Source: Gorsachius magnificus
Lineage: Eukaryota; Chordata; Aves; Pelecaniformes; Ardeidae
NCBI GenBank assembly: GCA_034008185.1
Contig: CM067084.1
Coordinates: 45,707,099-45,771,098 of the forward strand
Length of the DNA: 64,000 nucleotides
Direction of reading: 5' to 3'
The position numbers were made by a program, and so were the translations under genes. Shown here piece after piece: positions 1-12,110 of this stretch. Each line of letters opens with the position of its first letter. Within the stretch, counting starts at the first letter, position 1. The notes under the pieces were generated by a model. The model had not been told where the DNA came from and ran no database searches. It saw nothing but the letters and a program-made list of their open reading frames with translations.

Positions 1-723
1 ACTTGAGTCACAACAACCCCATGCAATGCTACAGGCTTGGGGATGAGTGGCTGGAAAGCTGCTTGACAGAGAGGGATCTGGGGGGTGCTGGTTGATAGCC
101 AACTGAATATGAGCAAGCAGTGTACAAAGGTGGCCAAGAGGGCCAATGGCATCCTGGCGTGTTTCAGAAATACTGTGACCAGCAGGACCAGGGAAGTCAT
201 CCTTCCCCTGTACTCGGCATTGGTGAGGCTGCATCTCAAATACTGTGTTCAGTTTTGGGTCTCTAACTACAAGAAGGATATTGAGGCACTGGAGTGTGTC
301 CAGAGAAAGACAATGAAGCTGGTGAGGGGTCTGGAGCAACAAGTCTTATGAGGAGCAGCTGAGGGAACTGGGGTTGTTTAGCCTGGAGAAGAGGAGGCTG
401 AGGGAGAGACCTTATTGCTCTTTGCAACTGCCTGAAAGGAGGTTGTAGTGAGGTGGGTATTGGTCTCTCCTTGCAAGTAACAAGCGATAGGATGAGATGA
501 AATGGCCTCCAGTTGCACCAGGGGAGATTTAGATTAGATATTAGGAAAAATTTCTTCACTGGAAGGGACTGGACCAGGCTGCCCAGGGAAGTGGTTGAGT
601 GCCCATCCCTGGAGGTGTTTTAAAGATGGTTAGACGAGGTGCTTAGAGACATGGTTTAGTAGTGGAAAGGTACAGTTAGATTCAATGATCTTAAAGGTCT
701 TTTCCAACGAAATGATTCTATAA
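1..723 (+). mobile_element. CR1 LINE, 3' portion (end of ORF2 plus 3' UTR), truncated by window edge
   Basis: The fragment holds the last part of the CR1 ORF2 protein (reverse transcriptase C-terminal region) followed by the 3' UTR. Frame +1 from 85 to 351 reads a recognisable CR1 stretch including [16 protein letters not shown] and [13 protein letters not shown] residues. It then hits a stop because of an extra base near 340; the same protein continues in another frame (EEQLRELGLFSLEKRR-like) to about 430. The tail at 700-723 resembles the CR1 end (TTTTCCAAC...AATGATTCTATAA). CR1 elements move by target-primed reverse transcription and are usually 5'-truncated. This copy has frameshifts and missing segments, so it is inactive. 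The left part lies outside the window. Family identity is from recalled CR1 consensus and is strong; the subfamily is not resolved. Confidence 0.93.
85..430 (+). pseudogene. CR1 ORF2 (reverse transcriptase) C-terminal remnant, frameshifted
   Basis: This is the decayed coding part of the CR1 above. It is open for 88 codons to the TGA at 349-351, then recoverable in a second frame after a small insertion in the run GGAGCAACAAG near 333-343. No catalytic reverse transcriptase motif (YADD-type) is present, because only the C-terminal end beyond the catalytic core falls in the window. There is no reason to think it is translated. Confidence 0.85.
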
Positions 724-2538
724 GTTTACTCATTTCATCCTTAAGAGAACTACGTACTTTCATTCTTAATTAGTAGAATGCAATATACATTCTATTTTTG
801 CCTCATGAGACACTCCTATCACCATAACGGTGCCAATCATCCATAGTAAATTGAATATCTTTGTCACCAAACAGTGTTAGTTTCATCTGTGTCAGTATTT
901 TTCATCATGGACTGCCCTACCATTAAATATGCCATAAATGTTCCAAATTAAGTTTCTTTTATCTTTTTACACTTTAGACTTGAAATTGAAAGTCCCATTT
1001 TCAGAGAAATAATTATCTATTTGTGTATGTGCCTTGTCAAACTGGATTTTTTTATTAAGAGATATATTTGTAGTGATATCTGCTTATTATGTTTTTTCTT
1101 TATAGACAAAAATCTAGATTAGCTGTTTTAATGGAATGATGATCCATCCAATAAAATTAGCAATATTAAACTTTCAGACTTCATAGTTTAATTTTACATC
1201 AATGTTATTTTACAAAATGTGTTTAGTAAACACATGTTGTTAACCAAAATACAGAATATGTCTCTTTTACACATGAATGATTCCATAAGTAGTTCTGTAA
1301 TGGACTGATGAGGAACTAAACTGTCTGAAAGTAGTCGTCAGCACATCATAGCTGTTGGTGTGGTTTGAATTTACCATTATAAACTGGCAGTATTGGTAGA
1401 GTCTGGGGATTTTTGGGGTTTTGGTTTTTCTTGGAGAGAAAAGTATGTAGTAGATTAAAGTGTTCAAGTAGGACAATCTAATTTCTAGGTGGAATAGGTT
1501 TGGAGATGTTACATTCATTTCATTGAATGTACATGTCGTGTGAAAAACTGATTTCAGTTCTCTTGCAAATTAACGGTTCCTGTTTAGAATGAAGGATGTC
1601 TCTTTCTGTTATTTCACTTTTCTTGCTTCTTTTGTATGTATTGTGTCATATTTTTAAAAAAATATGTTACAAGGCAGGTTTATAACCTACTAGGTGGAAA
1701 AGATTCATTTTATATCATTTTGATGATGATAAAACTGTATGTAAGTCCTACATTACTAAGGTTCCATAAGTGCCTCATGGGTTACTCTGTCTCTTGGAAT
1801 AGCCTTCAAAAGTTGAATGATTCTGGAATAAAGCCAAATGCCTGGGTATAACACAAAGCTCATGAAGTTTGTCCCCAGGTATGGGATGCTTGTTTGGGCC
1901 ATTAGAATTTATACACGCTTTCAAAGCTAGATTATGTAGAACCTAGAATGGTTTACCTTGTACAAGTGGTAAACATTTCTGTATAACATGTCTGAGTGAT
2001 ACTTTGATTGCATCAACTGGAAAGGAGATTTGATTAAAGACTGCAGATGTCAGAAGAAATTAGCTGAGGCAATTTTTTGTCATAAACCTAAGAAGTATGG
2101 AGAGATCGTGTTGAAACAACTACAGTGGCATGCTACCTTCTTTGATGCTTGCCAAATGCCTTATAAAGGCACATTGGCATTATTTATGAACTATTACTGT
2201 GTAGTTCACGTAAGGAAAAGATTTCTAGCAACAGTGCATACTACCACACTCTTCCAGCCCAGTGAAAATCAGATTATCAGTACTTAATATGACAATTCTT
2301 TAACAGGGTCATCAGTTACTATCGATGGTGATAAATTCACGCCCTCTCTCTAGGTCTTCCCTTTGTGCAACACCCATCTACTAACCCTTCCTTTACATTA
2401 GAAGTCAGGAATGCTCATTGCCTTCTTAAGACTGTGTTCAATTTCTGAGTATACCCAGATAGGATTCAGTCTGAAAATACACTTAATTTTACAAAAATAA
2501 CACAGCAATTAAAATTCATAAAATATGCAGATGTGCTT
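724..2538. other. AT-rich unique sequence, no gene seen
   Basis: No recognisable exon, RNA gene or repeat was found between the CR1 and the solo LTR. The open frames here (for example 2030-2287 on + and 1267-1518 on -) are under 90 codons with chance-like composition and no supporting splice sites. Confidence 0.6.
2534..2538. repeat. 5-bp target-site duplication, left copy (TGCTT)
   Basis: TGCTT directly precedes the LTR start and is repeated exactly at 3068-3072, directly after the LTR end. A 5-bp duplication fits class III (ERVL-type) integration rather than the 4 bp or 6 bp usual for class I and class II elements. Confidence 0.85.
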
Positions 2539-3067
2539 TGTCATGGTTTAACCCTAGCCAGCAACTAAGCACCACACAGCCACTTGCTCACTCTCCCTCC
2601 CTGACCCCAGTGGGATGGGGGGGAGAATTGGAAAAAAAAAAGTAAATCCTGTGGGTTGAGATAAAAGTTTAATAAAACATCAGAGGATAATAATAATAAT
2701 ATTCAAAAGAAATTATGTACAGTGCAATTGCTCACCACCTGCTGACTGATGCCCAGCCTGTCCCCGAGCAGCGATTGCTGTCCCCTGGCCAACTTCCCCC
2801 AGTTTCTATACCAAGCATGACATTATATGGTATGGAATAGCCCTTTGGGCCAGTTGGGGTCAGCTGTCCTGGCTGGGCCCCCTCCCAGCTTCTTGTGCAC
2901 CTGGCAGAGCAGGGGAAGCTGAAAAGTCCTTGACTGGTGTAAGCACTGCTCAGCAACAACTAAACCAGCAGTGTATTAGCAACATTCTTCTAGTACTGAA
3001 TTCAAAACACAGCGCTGTGCCAGCTACGAGGAAGAAAATTAATTCTATCCCAGCTGAAACCAGGACA
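2539..3067. mobile_element. Solo LTR of an avian endogenous retrovirus (probably ERVL-like), complete, 529 bp
   Basis: The element starts TGTCATGG and ends CCAGGACA, an imperfect terminal inverted repeat with the TG...CA ends of retroviral LTRs, flanked by perfect 5-bp TGCTT duplications. No internal retroviral sequence is present, so it is a solo LTR left by recombination between two LTRs. The GTTTAACC...AACTAAGCACCACACAGCC region and the GGGCCCCCTCCCAGCTTCTTG block are shared with the copy at 42174-42591. An AATAAA lies at 2671-2676 on + and is kept in the second copy, so the transcriptional sense may be +, but this is not certain. A short (ATA)n tract lies near 2687-2701. The open frames at 2732-3153 on the minus strand are LTR sequence, not genes. 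Confidence 0.9.
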
Positions 3068-3072
3068 TGCTT
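3068..3072. repeat. 5-bp target-site duplication, right copy (TGCTT)
   Basis: Exact match to 2534-2538. Together the two copies fix both LTR boundaries to the base. Confidence 0.85.
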
Positions 3073-4220
3073 GTAAACCTTTGAGCCACGGTTAATTAGC
3101 AAAATAATATGAGTACCTGGGTAATGACTTCTAAGCCTATAAAGATCTTTCAATGAGTCCCAAGTAAAAGACTGGAATTACTTGGTAAAATTTGAAACTT
3201 ATTTGGGGAAAAAAAATAATTGAAACTACTGAAACAGTGCCCATAATTACCTATAATTTTCAAAAACCAACTCTGTTGCTTGTGGGCTTTTTTATTTGAT
3301 ATCAAGAATCTATTCTGTATGGTCACTTTCAGTTGTATCTCTGTACCACTTCCAAACATATTGCTAGAAATACAGTTTAAAGTGAGAAAAGATTAGCAAA
3401 ACAAAAATTACATAAACATATCTTCTATCAAATGTCAGTACTTGAAGAGCCAAAAGTACACCAAACCATGAGATTTTGCTAGAAAGCAGGATTTGGTTGC
3501 TAAATACTTGGGGCTTTTATAAACTGCCAGCCTGATGAAGCTAATGGTTCATTTGTTTACTTTCCTACTTTCTTTCTTAAGGCTGATTATTGATGTTTTT
3601 AATTTTTTTAAGTTTCAATCCCAGAAATCCTGCTTACAAGTTACAGTTGTAAAGGTGTTTGTTGATTTTTTTGGGTTTTTTTCCTAAAAATAATGTAAAA
3701 ACAGTTCAGTTCACAAACAGTTCTTTCTGAAGTGGAATATACATTGAAAAAATGATTGATTTGGAAGCAAAAAACACTCTTCTAACAACTATTTAAGTGC
3801 ATACAAAATTTTAAGATATGACCAGTCCCACAAATTCCAATATATGCCTTGGGTATATATTTTATACTTATTTAAGTCTTTGCTGGATGTGAGCATAATA
3901 TCATCATTTCTAAAACTAACAATAGATTAAAACCACAAGAGTACAATTGCTCTCTTTAACTTCTTCCTTTGGCTGCAGTGGTGTTTGTTAGCCACTATTC
4001 ACCAAAACCTGAGTTTTAAGATTGGAAAATCAATGCATTTTGAACAGTTTGCTTGCACTGTCAACTATCTCAGATCATCTTAGTTGAAAACTGATTTAGT
4101 AAAACAAAGAATCTCAAAATACACACCAAGCAAGCAAAAGTAGTATCTGATCATCACTTAAAATTTTTAAAGATTTTTTATACTTTCTTCTGAGTTCATA
4201 TTTTGTCCTTCTACAGCATA

Positions 4221-4247
4221 TTCTTTTTTTTTTTTCTTTTTTTTTTT
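4221..4247. repeat. Poly-T tract (T12 C T11)
   Basis: Homopolymer interrupted by a single C. It is not clearly the tail of a retrocopy: no related coding sequence or target duplication was seen beside it. Confidence 0.9.
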
Positions 4248-7200
4248 AACCAATCTTGCTGTGGAATGCAAGAATTGATTAAAAACCTTTCACATCAGAA
4301 CCCATTAAGAAATTCATTGTTAATCTCTTACTAAGTTAAAATACCCCATTCAGTTCCTTAAATGATGCCTGAATAAATATTTCTCTGAGGAAGGCTTTTA
4401 TAACATTAATGGATTTCTAGATTGAATTTTCATGGAGAATACTATGTACTGGTCCAATATAAGTTCCTGTAGAAACTGTGGAATTTTAAGAAAACCGGTT
4501 TCTACCAACAGATACGTAGATACGTTTGACTATGGAATTTGACAAGAGTACAAGCACACAGTATAAAATTTGGCTTTAAGCATCATGACTGATTCAACAA
4601 ATTGCATAGGTGTATGTTTTATTTTTAAATTTTTAAGCGTAATTCCTAACAGCAATTCAGTGGAACTTAGCAGGACTACTCACATATAAAAAGTCAAGCA
4701 TGTAGCAAAGTGGGTTTCTGTATAGCAGATGCAAGTTTCTAACAATAGAATATATCAAACATACTAAGGTATGTTGAATATTCACAGTTGGGTAAAACTA
4801 GTAGTAAGTCCAAATTATGCATATTGCATGATGTTTGCAACACACATACATGTATTATGAGCCAGCTCTGGTTGATAGCAGGGATCTCAGCATGGCAGAC
4901 CTCTGCACATTCAGTGTAGTGTTCTTCTGTGTGTTTGCTGTGAATTTTTACACATGCAAAGCGCATCATACTTAGCATGTAAGTATTTGCATGCAAGTCT
5001 GACACATGCTATACCATGAGATACCAGCACACCCCAGTATGTTGCCAGATTTATTTTTCTAACATTATAATATTGATACAAATGAAAATTACACGGTTGT
5101 CTACTCTTTGTAATATCTAATGAAACAAAAATCTGTACGGATTTTTACAATATCTTTTTCTTTGTAATTATGGAATTGTATTATAGTAACACAGTATTTG
5201 TTATAGCATAATGACTATCACTGTAGTAAGGTAATATTAGGCAGCATAAAATTGAGCAAAACCAATTTTTGTTTAGATTGGTATTGTAGAACATACAGTT
5301 CTTGGGGGGTGTGTGTGTCCAAATCACCTGGTACCTCTGCACCTTCATTGTTAAATATTTTTGCCTTCTTAAGACTAATTTTGCTATTCTCACCTACCCT
5401 TCTTTTGTGATCATTACCAGATTTTTCTTTTACTATTCTAAATTTTTTAAAACTTGATTTATATTTCTGTCTAACCTTGTTTTTCTGTGATATCACTCAT
5501 TCTCCCCATATGTGAACACTTCCTTGACTTTATGACAGTCCTTAGTACAATGAAGTTTTTTAGAGGCCTTTTACTGGTGATGTCACATGATCAGCAGTAA
5601 TTCTTTAAACCTTCATATTATAAATAGCTCAAATATTGCACAGCAGTATGGAGAAACTGCTGTACAGGTGTGACTTCTGGAATTTAGCGTCAGCAATTTT
5701 TGTTGTAAGGCAAAGCCAGTAGTGAAAATATTTTTAACAACTTGAAAACCTGGATCTTTCTCCTTTATTATTTCTGGTTTGCTGCCAGAAAGCAAGCTGA
5801 AGATGCTCTTGTTGGGAAGAGATTTATGGTTGTATATCACTTCATTAGAAGGTTTGTGTTAGCAAGGTTTCCAACACAAAAAAAATAGATCTCAAAGAAA
5901 AGTATGAGGGTGAGAGGGATGAAATTTAAAAATTGCAACATTAGGGTGGGACTGTTTTGCAGTATTTAATGGCTGGCAGTATGGTTTTATTAACCTCTGT
6001 TAGCTTATTAAGAAAGTAGGCACTGCATTTCACTACCATCTTGAAGCTTAATGAAAGGATTCTTTGTTTGCACTGGAAAACTCTTTTGTCCCAATTTCCT
6101 GTGTGGGAAATTCAGGATTCAAATAAGTATTACCTTTGGTAGGTAACCTCATGAAAACTTCATTGTTGATTTTTGGAGAGGGATTTGTGTAATTTCTCAT
6201 TGAGTTAACTTGTTCAGTATGCATCCTTTGCCTGTATAATCATGACTGTACTGTTCATAGCAATACTAGTGGTAGTATAACAAACTAACTCAGCAAACAA
6301 ATATTTGGAATAGTTTCATAAACTCAGTTCTCATAAAGCAAGCTATATAGCTGATGTAACTGAATCAGTATCCAGAAATTCTGCTGGCATGACTATATTT
6401 CGTTAGGAATCATGAGAAATATGCAATGTAAACCACTTTTCCTCTCCTACAGTGAGGGAAAGGAGTATTATCCTGCGCAATTTCCTGCCAGTGGGAGAAT
6501 GGAAGAATACCATAGTTGGGTTCGTCCCTGAAACATGGCATTGATGAATGTGGTCTATTGTTTTCCCATATTTCACAATGCTAGATCAGTAGGATTAAGT
6601 AGGAAAACAGCACAGTTCTCTGGAAGTTAAGTGAAAGTAGCCATTCTTAGAAAATTGCTAATAGCAAGTAGAGCAGCTGGGCAGTTTAAAGACTGCTTTG
6701 TTTTTCAACCTGTTCTCTTGAGTTTCCAGCCTTCTCTGTTGCCCCCTTCACAGGAACAAAATTATTAACTATTAGTATGCTTTTTAAATAAGTATGAAGA
6801 AAAACCCAGCCTGTTTCTCAGATGTTGCTAATACTTCTAGCTAAACTGGAAAGAAGTCATTGGTTTATTTGGAAAATACTTCCTGACTGGAAGATTAGCC
6901 AGTAGATGGTCAAAGGAATAAAATTGCTTTTTTCCCTGGCAGCTAAACTAGCTTAGACTCAGCTTTTTAAAATCACTTTAAAATGGCAAGGAAGAACAAA
7001 AATTACTGTATTTTTTGTCTCCTCTTCCCCCTCCACTAAGACATTAGATATACTAGTAGCAGACTTGGAAACAGCAAACTGATCTGACAGGTCAGTCAAG
7101 ATATTTTATGTATAATTTTGCAATGATGTTTCATTAGACTTTAGGCTGTACTTGAAAAACTGAGAACTGTAGCTGAAACACACCAAATAAATAAAATCCA

Positions 7201-7344
7201 AGTGCAGCGAATGTTGTTTTCCAATTGGGAAAAGACATTACAGTCAGCATAGATTTTAAAATGTACACATACCACATTTCTTTTTCAAGTGAAGCCATTT
7301 TACATACTGGAGACCACACACTAAATGCTAGAAAAGCTGTCAGG

Positions 7345-7368
7345 TATTAACCCTGTCTAGGGTTAATA
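7345..7368. repeat. Perfect 10-bp inverted repeat with 4-bp loop
   Basis: Arms TATTAACCCT (7345-7354) and AGGGTTAATA (7359-7368) flank GTCT. The 9-mer TGTCTAGGG occurs at 7354-7362 and again at 7369-7377, so a direct repeat overlaps the hairpin. Function unknown. Confidence 0.9.
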
Positions 7369-8556
7369 TGTCTAGGGAGAGGGAAAGGCGGGTTAGGAGA
7401 GTTAGCAGTGACACTCCTGCTTAAAATTAACTTCCAACTCTTCACTATTGTGTGGGTTATGTTAAAAGTAGAAAACTGACATTGGAGTTACCATTTTGTG
7501 TAGATGGTATCTTCCATGAGGTCAAAGTTTTCTGCAAGTCACATCATTTGCTTAAGCTCAAATAACATTTTTTTTTTTCCTGTCAATCAATTCAGATGCA
7601 GTAATTGCATTAAGGGTATGTAAAGCAAGTAGTCCTTTGACACACTGATTAAGAAAATCTATATTTCTAAAAGCCTTGGAACAATGCGTTGATGTATAGC
7701 ATGATATGATGAATAGTCTTGTTACATATGGTAGAATAGGCAGAGATTTAGGCCAAGGATCCTGGAGGTAAGGGAGTTTAGGGGAATTTAATCTTTCATT
7801 TTCCAAAACAGAAAAGCCTTGGATTTTGTGGATGAAAAAAATACTTAAACAATTAACTTTGTGCACCATGCAGATGAAAAGTAAACACCACAGTCCCGGG
7901 GGTTAGGGAAGCTTTTTAATTATCCCAGGATTTTTGGTGTTGGAAGTATTTCAACAACTTAATTCTTAAAACATTTCCCTGAGGAACAGAATCACTTGCT
8001 ACATATTACTCAGTATATGTGAATCTAGTATAACAAGTCCAGGAACTTAAGAAAGTGTAAAAACACAATGTGAAATGAGGTTTTGCTAGATATCAGGTAG
8101 ACACTGTGATTTTGAGAGGCAACTCAGATACATGCCCTCGAAAAGTTTCATATACCAGATGAAGTGTAACAGTGCAGTGTTGCTGTATTTTTTAAATGGT
8201 TCTGCATCTCTAAATATTAACATAGTCTTTGTTTTATATGATTACGTATTTCCAGAATGTTCATATCTTGCAGCAGGAGCCAAAATGTTCCTCAATGGCT
8301 TGGAAACTGCAAAACTGTTGCTGTTAAAACTGAGAAAATTCTGCAGAGCCTTTGTGATTATAGGTTGAAATTCTTTAACAGTAATCAAGAAAGATATTGT
8401 ATATTTTAATATTGAAAATGCTAATTTGAATTTGTACAAATAATCCAAAATTATTTTCTTGGTTGGGTAAATCCTTTCTATTAAATTCTTGAATGAAATA
8501 AGAAGTATGTACTCCCTAACAAAAAGAAAATCTGCCTTTAAGGAAATATCTCCAAC

Positions 8557-8740
8557 AGAATCATAGAATCATTTAGGTTGGAAAAGACCTTTAAGTTCAT
8601 CAAGTCCAACTGTTAACCTAGCACTGCCAAGTCCACCACTAAACCATGTCCCAAAGCACCACATCTACCCATCTTTTAAATACCTCCAGTGATGGGAACT
8701 CTACCACTTCCCCGGACAGCCCGTTCCAATGCTTGACAGA
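8557..8740 (-). mobile_element. CR1 LINE, 3' UTR fragment
   Basis: It begins with GAATCATAGAATCATTTAGG, the reverse complement of the CR1 3' end, then runs through the 3' UTR (TTGGAAAAGACCTTTAAG, GTCCACCACTAAACCATGTCC) into the last ORF2 codons (CGTTCCAATGCTTGACA). It belongs to the same broad CR1 group as the 1-723 copy but in opposite orientation. The upstream part is missing, as usual for a 5'-truncated insertion, and an A-rich stretch follows at 8750-8765. Confidence 0.93.
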
Positions 8741-9527
8741 AGTTTGTAAGAAAAAAAAGAAAAGAAGTAGCCTTACTGAGGAACACAAGTGCGATTTTTT
8801 TTTTTTAAAGCAGTGTTAGGATTAATTTTTATTTTAAATTTGTTTTTACTAGCTTTATTAGTAACAGTAGATTTCTGAAGGTGAAAACCAAAAATTCCAG
8901 TACACGTCAGGAACCAGTTTTCTATGTTTCTTTGAATAGAAAAAGGTATTTTTTTAACAGATAGTGAAAGGAGACTATTCAGTGGATGAAGCTTATTTTC
9001 CTCTTATATACCAGTTCTCTTAGTAGTAGGCAGCCTGTGGACTTCTTGAGTGCCTGAGTGGAGACATCACCTTCGTCCTCTCCTAGGTAATTCATCCAAG
9101 GCATATATCACTAATCCGTAGCCTGATATCTATTGCTGTGTCATGCTGGATATTTTTAAAAGTAATTTGTTTTTCCCTTCTTTGGGTTATATTATATGTT
9201 TCGTTGTGTTATGTTATTCTATATATACAAACCTAAAAAATTGTAGCTGTAATATCTAAAATATGATAGGGTTCAGAAATATTGCTTTTTGCTTTTGCCT
9301 AATTTTCTCCTTATTTTTGTCCTGGGTTATCCTATAATATTCTTGAAACACTGTTCTGACTCACTCTTACAGGACAAAGATCATCACGATAGCATGGTAC
9401 TAATGGAACAAGGATTATGAACATGATAACATCATGGGGTTTGATCCCCCTAGTGGTCTGTGATCTTCCACTTCTTGTTTAATGTGAGTTGTTTATTCCT
9501 GCTGCTTCCTCCCTGTCTCTCCCCCAG

Positions 9528-9591
9528 CTGTGATGAATCAGCATCTAAAGAAGCAGTACAGCCTTTCTCTCAGGGGCCCTATTTGCTGTAG
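9528..9591 (+). other. Candidate terminal coding exon (speculative)
   Basis: The best acceptor-like sequence I noticed lies at 9490-9527: a long pyrimidine tract ending CTCTCCCCCAG. The only open frame after it (first base completing a codon) reads CDESASKEAVQPFSQGPYLL and stops at TAG 9589-9591. The short, hydrophilic peptide is not one I recognise. It could be the C-terminus of a spliced product, a noncoding exon, or chance. No poly(A) signal was assigned. Confidence 0.17.
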
Positions 9592-10021
9592 TAGAAATTC
9601 AGCACTCTGGAAGATGTCCTGGTTGCATTGTGTGCAAGAAAGGCACAGAAATATGAGCGAAAGGAAGAAAAATTAATGGAAAGAAAAATGCAGAGACAAA
9701 CAGTAATATCTGGAAGCTATTATTAAATGAGAAAGGAAGACTCACAGATACTATTGTGATACAAAATAGTGCAAGAATCCAAGCACCAGTAAAATAGGAA
9801 GTATGAAGTTTTTATATCATGGATGGAAGAGGGTGAAATGGTTTAGGGGATCAAGGAGCTTAAGTGGTCTGTAGAGCTTCCAAGTTTCATATTCTCTGTG
9901 ACACATCTGAATGTTTTACAAGTTGCTTAGCTTTTCTGTCTCTCATTCTTCATGTATCACATGAGGATAATTACAGCTGCAGTAGTGGAATTTGTTTCCA
10001 TATGACCACATTTATTTTTAG

Positions 10022-10094
10022 GATGGAGTTCACAAAGTTGATCCTGATGAATTCTTGGTTGACTCTGATGAGCTGGGGTGTGACAGCAGCTCAG
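10022..10094 (+). other. Candidate internal coding exon, 73 nt (speculative)
   Basis: It is bordered by TTTATTTTTAG before 10022 and CAG|GTATGT at 10092-10100, a strong donor. In the frame starting at 10022 it is open throughout (24 codons plus one base) and encodes an acidic peptide containing KVDPDEFLVDSDELG followed by C-D-S-S-S. Such composition is unusual for chance translation of AT-rich DNA. A second frame is also open (83 codons from a GTG at 9864), which weakens the case. I do not recognise the protein. Confidence 0.28.
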
Positions 10095-12110
10095 GTATGT
10101 GATCACACAATTTAATCAAGATTGGCCAGAATGCAGCCTGGAAGTCTGATAAACCTTAATGCTCTGTGTTACAGAGGAGCTAGCATAAGCTCAGTGTGTC
10201 ATGCTGGTCTTCAGCAGCGTTTTAGTTCCTATGGGAAGTGGAAATGGTAGTAATTTTCTAGTGTAAGTGTCCTGAGCATTTTGGTAGACATGGTGGTAGG
10301 TGTTCCACCACTATGTGTGGAGGGAAAATAAGTGCAGATTTCAGAATTAGTTTATCTTTGATTGAACGTGAGAAAGACCATACACAAGAGTACAATCTGC
10401 ATTTCTCATCCCCCTTAAGTTCAGCACACTTACCACAGATAAGAACACATAGAATATATTTCTGCTTAACGCAAAACAGAACATAGAATTGTTAGTGGGT
10501 CTGAGCAGTCTGCCCTCTCTTATACTCTTGGTTCCTGATAAAACTAAGTGCATAAACCCCCATATATTTTCTCACATTGAAACTTAAAAATAAGAAGTGT
10601 AATAAATTTATGCATAGTTTTTGTACTTGCCATTCTACTGTTGTTCCTCTGTAAGAACAAATGCTAGGTAATAATTGAAAATTTTTCCTGAACTGAGGAC
10701 AAGCCCCTACTATGTCATAAGTTCCTGTTCTGTGACTAACTGTTCTTATCTCTGTCAGTTCAATAAAAAAGAAACCTCAGTTTTATTTTCAAAAAGTTAT
10801 ACCTGCAATCTCAACATCATTATAAAAGCTGTCATGCTCCTAATGTTAGTGAGATAAAGCTGACTTCTTCATGTTCTGACTGTTTATGGTAAATTATTTT
10901 AAAAGTAGAATGCTAAAGCAGTCTGTAAATGAAAAAATGTCCAATTCTTCAAGATAATTTTTTTAAAAATACAATTTCACACACTAAAAGGTGTCAAAAT
11001 GAGTAGGTATGTAACCTGCCTGTGTTGTGTTTGCATATATTTAACTTTAAAAATATTAATATCAAAACAATAATGCATTGTAGGCTTTGAACAATTTAGC
11101 TTGAGATTATATAAACAGAAACAAATGTGTTCGCTTCTCATTCCATATTGAACACCCCTGCTTAAGCATTCTTCCTCTAACTTGGGGGTTTGGGAGAGAA
11201 GAAGCTTTAGAAAAAGTATGTCTTCTAAAAATCAAAACAACAGAAAGGCTGGTGTTATTTACTATTTAGACTTACCACCACTCAAACCAGAAGTACTACG
11301 TTATTGTGCAAGATGCTATCATTCTGAAATTTTAACTAAAGATTTGTTGAAGTCAATCAGTTCATAATTTTTGCTGCCTATTTTTGTGCGGTTTGAGAGA
11401 TTCATAAATTTTAAGTGGAGGAACTATTACTGCATTAAGAGGGAGAGATCTTTGTCAAATACGATGAAATGAGAGAGAAGGAGGTAGTTATAGGAGAAGA
11501 TAAAGAGAATTAGAGGGTGAAGACGAAGGAGAGCTAATAGTCGATGACAGTTCATGAAACGAAGAAAAATGTCTGAGTTTAATACTTCAAATGAGTGATA
11601 ACATAATGAAATCGCAATGATTCTTCCTGAGCGTTACTGTTATTTATCTGAAGTGCTTACAGAAAGATTCCATTTAAAGAATGTAGTGGTGATGCAGGAA
11701 GATGCTCATTTTACCTCAGATTTCCAGTTATCTTTGCTTCTTGGAAGAAACTCCAAGAGGCCAGTTTTAAAGTTGAGTTTCGTAGAAATCCCATCCAAAT
11801 CTTAATGCTGTATTCCATGCAAAACTTCAGGTTTAGGTTCAGGGCATCATATGTAGCAAAAACAAATAAAAAAGGAGGTCTTGGCCTTTTTGTGCTTTCC
11901 GTAAGTCAGGTGGTTGGGAGCCCAGAGCAGATGACTTGGGAAGTGAGGTTGAGGGAGCTGGCTTTTTTTCAGTTTGGTGAAAAAAAAGTTAAGGGGCAAT
12001 CTAACAAAAGCTTACAGCTGTTTGATGGGCAGCTTTAAAGCTGGTGGAGCTAGACAGTTCCCCATAGTGGTAGACCTTGATGTATGATGATCACTGCTCC
12101 TTGAGAGATT

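Larger units (their letters stand above)
3073..8556. other. AT-rich unique sequence with simple tracts, no gene seen
   Basis: The block holds a pyrimidine tract (T12 C T11) at 4224-4247, a short G6(GT)n run at 5304-5318, and a perfect inverted repeat at 7345-7368 listed separately. Open frames such as 7558-7869 (-) lack ATG starts or protein-like composition. No repeat family was recognised. Confidence 0.55.
8741..12110. other. AT-rich unique sequence; contains two candidate exons
   Basis: Apart from the splice-bordered candidates at 9528-9591 and 10022-10094, nothing was recognised. Purine-rich sequence at about 11420-11570 (GAGAGAAGGAGG-type) is low complexity. The ORF at 11182-11367 has no identifiable homology. 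Confidence 0.5.

Noticed and set aside
6505..6535. GGGTTCGTCCC-like word resembling a tRNA T-arm
   Set aside because: No matching acceptor stem, D-arm or anticodon arm at the right distance.
7558..7869. 103-codon minus-strand frame
   Set aside because: No recognisable domain, and it spans a T-rich tract; length within chance expectation for 64 kb in six frames.
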